Made by a program: the position numbers and the translations under genes. Positions 60,801-64,000 of a stretch of DNA of 64,000 bases are shown piece by piece. The notes below the pieces were generated by a model. The model worked only from the letters and a program-made list of their open reading frames with translations. It did not search any database and had not been told where the DNA came from. Position 1 is the stretch's first letter. Each line of letters begins with the position of its first letter. Location: contig CP142453.1 in NCBI GenBank assembly GCA_038049695.1, positions 128,377,001 to 128,441,000 of the forward strand, in the 5' to 3' direction. The stretch comes from Cinnamomum chago (Eukaryota; Streptophyta; Magnoliopsida; Laurales; Lauraceae).

Positions 60801-62147
60801 ATTGAATCCACAGATGGCTCAATCAGATTGACAATTGAGCATTCCACAATGTGTGGAGTATTTATCTCTAGTCAGCTATCATATATTATTCCTCAGCTGC
60901 AACTCTTAGAATTAGTTTGTATAATTGCATGGAAATTGAGAATCTTTTTTTTTTTTTTTTTCTCAGGAAGATGGAGAATGAGAGTGACAGTATTTCAGCT
61001 TATGGTAATAGGGCCGTGAGGGAGCCCAGAGTTGTAGTTCAGACAACCAGTGATGTTGATTTTCTAGATGATGGGTATAGATGGAGAAAATATGGACAGA
61101 AAGTAGTCAAAGGGAATTCAAATCCAAGGTATGAAAAGCTGTCTAAAATTTCAAATCTTTTCTGCATACATATCACATAACATAGCCTTGTTTGCGCTGA
61201 GCTATTTACATGGAATTTCATTTCCTTGCTGTGTCATCACGATGAGCAAATGAAATTCCATGGAAGTAACACTTCACAGTCTGTTTAAAGAGTGTCTACC
61301 ATTTGAGTTCCAACAAATAAATCTTAAGAGCTTTTTTTTTTCTTCATTTAATTGATTCCTAGGGTTTCTTGGACTTTGTATTTCTGTATGTGGTTGGTTA
61401 AAAATGAAGAATCAAAGGTGAATATCCAAAAATGACAATCAAATAAAACCCCACTTTATGGAAATTGAATTGAGGGAAGATAAGAAATGAATTCCTAGCC
61501 ATTACCCTAGTAATTCAAATCCTAGAAAGTCAATGTCTTATCTATATCTCCACCATAAATTTTTCACTCCTCACCTTTTTAACAATCATTTGGTGCAGCT
61601 CAGTTTTACCATGAATTTCTATGTAATCTATGCAATCCTAAGCTATTCTGTTAGTTATTTCTTACCCGTCCTTTTTCAGGCCAAGGGTTAAATGGTTTGC
61701 ATCGTCCATTTTACATAGTGAAAGAAAAGCTTAGTAATATACTCTTTACAAGTAATGGATGTGTTTTCAATGTTGATTTAAAGTGAATAATGAAGTAGAG
61801 TCCATGCTTGTTTTAGGGACATGCAGGACAGTTTTCTCCTTCGTTCTTTCATTTTGTTACTTTTCTTCATCCAAACATATGATATTCATTGATAGAATTC
61901 TAAGATTGAATTATGAGGATTTTCAAATTTCTCAAAGCTGAAACATTGTTTATTTTCTACCCATAGGAGCTACTACAAATGCACACAAGTAGGATGCACG
62001 GTCAGGAAGCATGTGGAGAGAGCATCAAATGACCTGCGCGATGTGATCACAACATATGAAGGAAAACACAACCACGACTTGCCAGCAGCTCGTCGAAGTG
62101 CTGCCCACACGGCGAACAGGTCCTCTTACCCATCGCAATGGCCATGA
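57819..62147 (+). CDS. WRKY33: Group I WRKY transcription factor, WRKY33 clade
   Basis: WRKY33-type factors act in the nucleus on W-box promoters in defence against necrotrophs and in camalexin-like or stress responses, downstream of MAP kinases. Exons: 57819-58121, 59671-59859, 60021-60652, 60967-61128 and 61967-62147 (stop TGA), all GT-AG and in phase, 488 residues. The N-terminus has the clade's SFTDLLS, a Ser-Pro cluster ([16 protein letters not shown]) and LLDSPVLFS / LPSPTTGAF, the usual MAPK target sites. The N-terminal WRKY domain has WRKYGQK at 246-252 with CTFPNC and HNH. The C-terminal one has WRKYGQK at 414-420 with CTQVGC and HNH, which is group I. The intron between NPR and SYYKC in the second domain is the conserved one. 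An acidic stretch ([13 protein letters not shown]) lies between the domains. No lesion. Confidence 0.97.
59333..59415. repeat. Short hairpin element in WRKY intron 1
   Basis: GGGGCTAGTTTGGATG and, reversed, GGGTCTGTTTGGATGTGGAG are inverted repeats about 70 bases end to end. It resembles a minimal Tourist-like MITE. No certain target duplication. Confidence 0.6.
61489..61615 (-). repeat. Dispersed repeat (ATTAAAGAGGTGAGG type) in WRKY intron 4
   Basis: Reversed, it reads GTTAAAAAGGTGAGGAGTGA, GGTGGAGATATAGATAAGAC, TTTCTAGGATTTGAATTACT in the same order as the copies at 36231 and 50928. Confidence 0.6.
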
Positions 62148-63540
62148 GCAATCATTCTAACTGCATGGAGGGTGTCTATTCCTCACATAATGATGAGGAG
62201 GATCACTGGCATCTGAGATGCAGTCACCCTTGGCACCTGAGAAGTTTTGAAGCTCTCTGTGAGAGTTACAAGAGCGTATCTAGAAATAGAAGCTTGAGAG
62301 GGTCATCCTAGGCAGGTCCCTTTCCAATGGCGAAAAGAGAAGCAACGGCGAGGGATAACTCGTTCCTGAGTGAATAATCCATAGTGAACTGACAATGATA
62401 ACTGGATGAATTTGTTGTATTAATTGCATTTTGTTTTATGTATATGTTGTATTTTGTAGGCTTTTGATTCTAAACTTGATACGATGCATAAAAGGGTTCT
62501 TATTGCATGTTTTCCCTCAAAATTTTTTTAAAGGTCCATGTTAGCTTTAGATGAAAATCATGCATCTAGTCACCTAAACATCAACTCTTAAAAGTTGACC
62601 ATTTTTTCTAATAGAACAAGCCACATAGATTGAGTTAAATAACAAATTGGGAGAGACTTTGATGAACTAGGAAGTCTTGCTTATTAGTTAGCTTAAAACA
62701 CAATCATGATTATGAGAACTGAGGTGCATCATGATGTGAAACCATGCATAGCAGGTACAGAGAGAACTCCTACACAAACAACTTCCCCTCGGCTGCTGAA
62801 CCATTGGGTCGATCATATACTGACTAAAATACTCAATTCACTTGGTGAAAGTAATATTCTCTAATGGATTGGAACAGTGTGAATGAAAATTTATTAAATT
62901 GCAATGTTTCAAAACCACACTGATCACCAATGTAGCGAAGAGTAAGGTTCAATAATTCAATCCACCTAAACCATCATATCAGCATGACATCATAATTCAT
63001 AAAAATTAAAAATAATATAAAATATAAAATCTGTATATATTCAGAAAAGTAAAAGAACTATAAATAAATATATATATATATACACATTTTAAACATCCTA
63101 ATTTTCTTAAAAAGTGCTTATAAAGTTACATTTTGATCTTTAAAGATAAAATCTATCCCGATTTGATGTTTTAGATTCAGTTCTTTAAGTACACGGTTTT
63201 TTTTTTTTTCCTTTTCTGTCAGTTTGTTCTTCAACAAAACCGATAGAAGAAACATGAAAAACAAAACAGATAGAATAGTTAACACAAGGTTAAGGGGTTT
63301 TGGTTGAACCAAACCAGAAAGCCAAGCCACAGCATCCACTGCTGGTATTGATTAAAGAGGATTTTACAGAAAATAAAATCCATTAGATGTCCCGTGCATA
63401 TAAAAAGGGCTTCATAGTTTCCACTGCACAAAAGAGGTCCTCCCGTCGATTTTAACTTCTGTTTTTATATTTAGACCGTCGTTCGTTTCAATTGAACAAC
63501 GATATCAGTGCTCATGTCATCTTCTTCCTCCTACTTATTC
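62148..63540. other. WRKY 3' UTR and intergenic sequence
   Basis: The 3' UTR probably runs to about 62510; exact end not seen. Beyond it I find only AT-rich sequence with a short TA microsatellite at 63066-63081. Confidence 0.5.
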
Positions 63541-63541
63541 C

Positions 63542-63637
63542 TATTCTCCCTCCTCTTTCTCCATCTCTCCAACTTCATTTCTCGCCTCCTATTCTCCCTT
63601 ATGTTTCTCCATCTCTCCAACTTCATTTCTCGCTCAA
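63542..63637. repeat. Tandem duplication, two 48-bp units
   Basis: TATTCTCCCTCCTCTTTCTC... at 63542-63589 is repeated at 63590-63637, sharing CCATCTCTCCAACTTCATTT and CTCGC. CT-rich. Confidence 0.9.
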
Positions 63638-64000
63638 GTGACCCACAACACTTCCATCATCCTCAACACCCGTATCCCAACTAACTCATTTTCTATTGCA
63701 TAGAACCCATCAAACCAAAGGACAACAACCCCCATCGGTCAACAGCATAGTTCTAGAACACACAGTTTCCGGAAGAGGGCATTTGGGTCCAAGACCTGGT
63801 AAACTCTCCGCCTCTGGTTTATAAGAATAACCTCTTCCTCTCTACAGAAACCATCAGGCATCAGGGAAAATAATTTAAGGCATATACAGGACATACCAGA
63901 TGACCAGTCTATATTACATCATCACCACACTTGCTCGCGATTAGTGGTAATTGTATATTTGCGATACGGGAATAGAAACCAAATAAAAAGGAGCATCAAT
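63638..64000. other. Window end, no gene seen
   Basis: Mixed-composition sequence with no exon I can support; it could be an upstream region of a gene beyond the window. Confidence 0.4.

Noticed and set aside
63118..63339. Small minus-strand frame with one hydrophobic segment near the right end
   Set aside because: No homologue recognised, AT-rich context and no promoter or splice support.
1..64000. CRISPR arrays, operons, rRNA or functional tRNA genes
   Set aside because: The window is plant nuclear DNA. The only tRNA-like sequences are SINE promoter regions without a folded tRNA.

Overview
This is a flowering-plant nuclear window: spliced genes with GT-AG introns, AT-rich introns with pyrimidine-rich acceptors, copia and Helitron elements, tRNA-derived SINEs and many MITEs. 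Gene density is low, with a few genes among nested transposons, as in a medium or large woody angiosperm genome. I could not fix the species. All exon coordinates below were read by eye from splice sites and protein homology.

Layout. 1-6.3 kb holds no gene, only repeats: a tandem hairpin array, an 823-bp hAT-type element and a SINE split by a second hAT MITE. 6.38-11.49 kb (-) carries a Ca2+-dependent staphylococcal-like nuclease gene (CAN1/CAN2 type) whose second coding exon I cannot find. 12.70-13.5 kb (+) is a UGT72-type glycosyltransferase pseudogene with one in-frame stop and no C-terminal half. 15.84-16.44 kb (-) is an orphan LRR fragment of a CNL resistance gene. 16.58-19.15 kb is a recent direct duplication of a 1.15-kb unit.

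21.07-33.37 kb (+) is the coding part and right end of a large autonomous-type Helitron. It has a five-exon Rep/PIF1-helicase gene (one premature TGA), a nine-exon RPA70-like gene (one frameshift and one lost acceptor), two captured exons of an FKBP62-like immunophilin, an embedded MITE, and a textbook 3' end (hairpin plus CTAG). Directly abutting it is a possible second, gene-carrying Helitron (33368-37014) that holds what looks like the TATA box and 5' leader of the next gene.

37.11-48.18 kb (+) is the rRNA-processing gene FCF2, intact in five coding exons. Its second coding intron (9.3 kb) holds a complete 5.35-kb Ty1/copia element in antisense, with matching LTRs and a CACAC target duplication. 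48.2-57.6 kb is a MITE and SINE graveyard: a MULE with about 230-bp terminal inverted repeats, two 0.5-kb Tourist-like copies, a hAT MITE, a 9-bp-TSD MITE and several SINEs. 57.82-62.15 kb (+) is an intact group I WRKY gene of the WRKY33 clade with three evenly spaced W-boxes just upstream of its TATA box. The remainder to 64 kb shows no gene.

The two clearly intact host genes (FCF2, WRKY33-like) are unrelated in function. The most interesting part is how the transposons sit around them: a Helitron border two bases upstream of a TATA box, captured immunophilin exons, and retroelement load tolerated inside an intron of a housekeeping gene.
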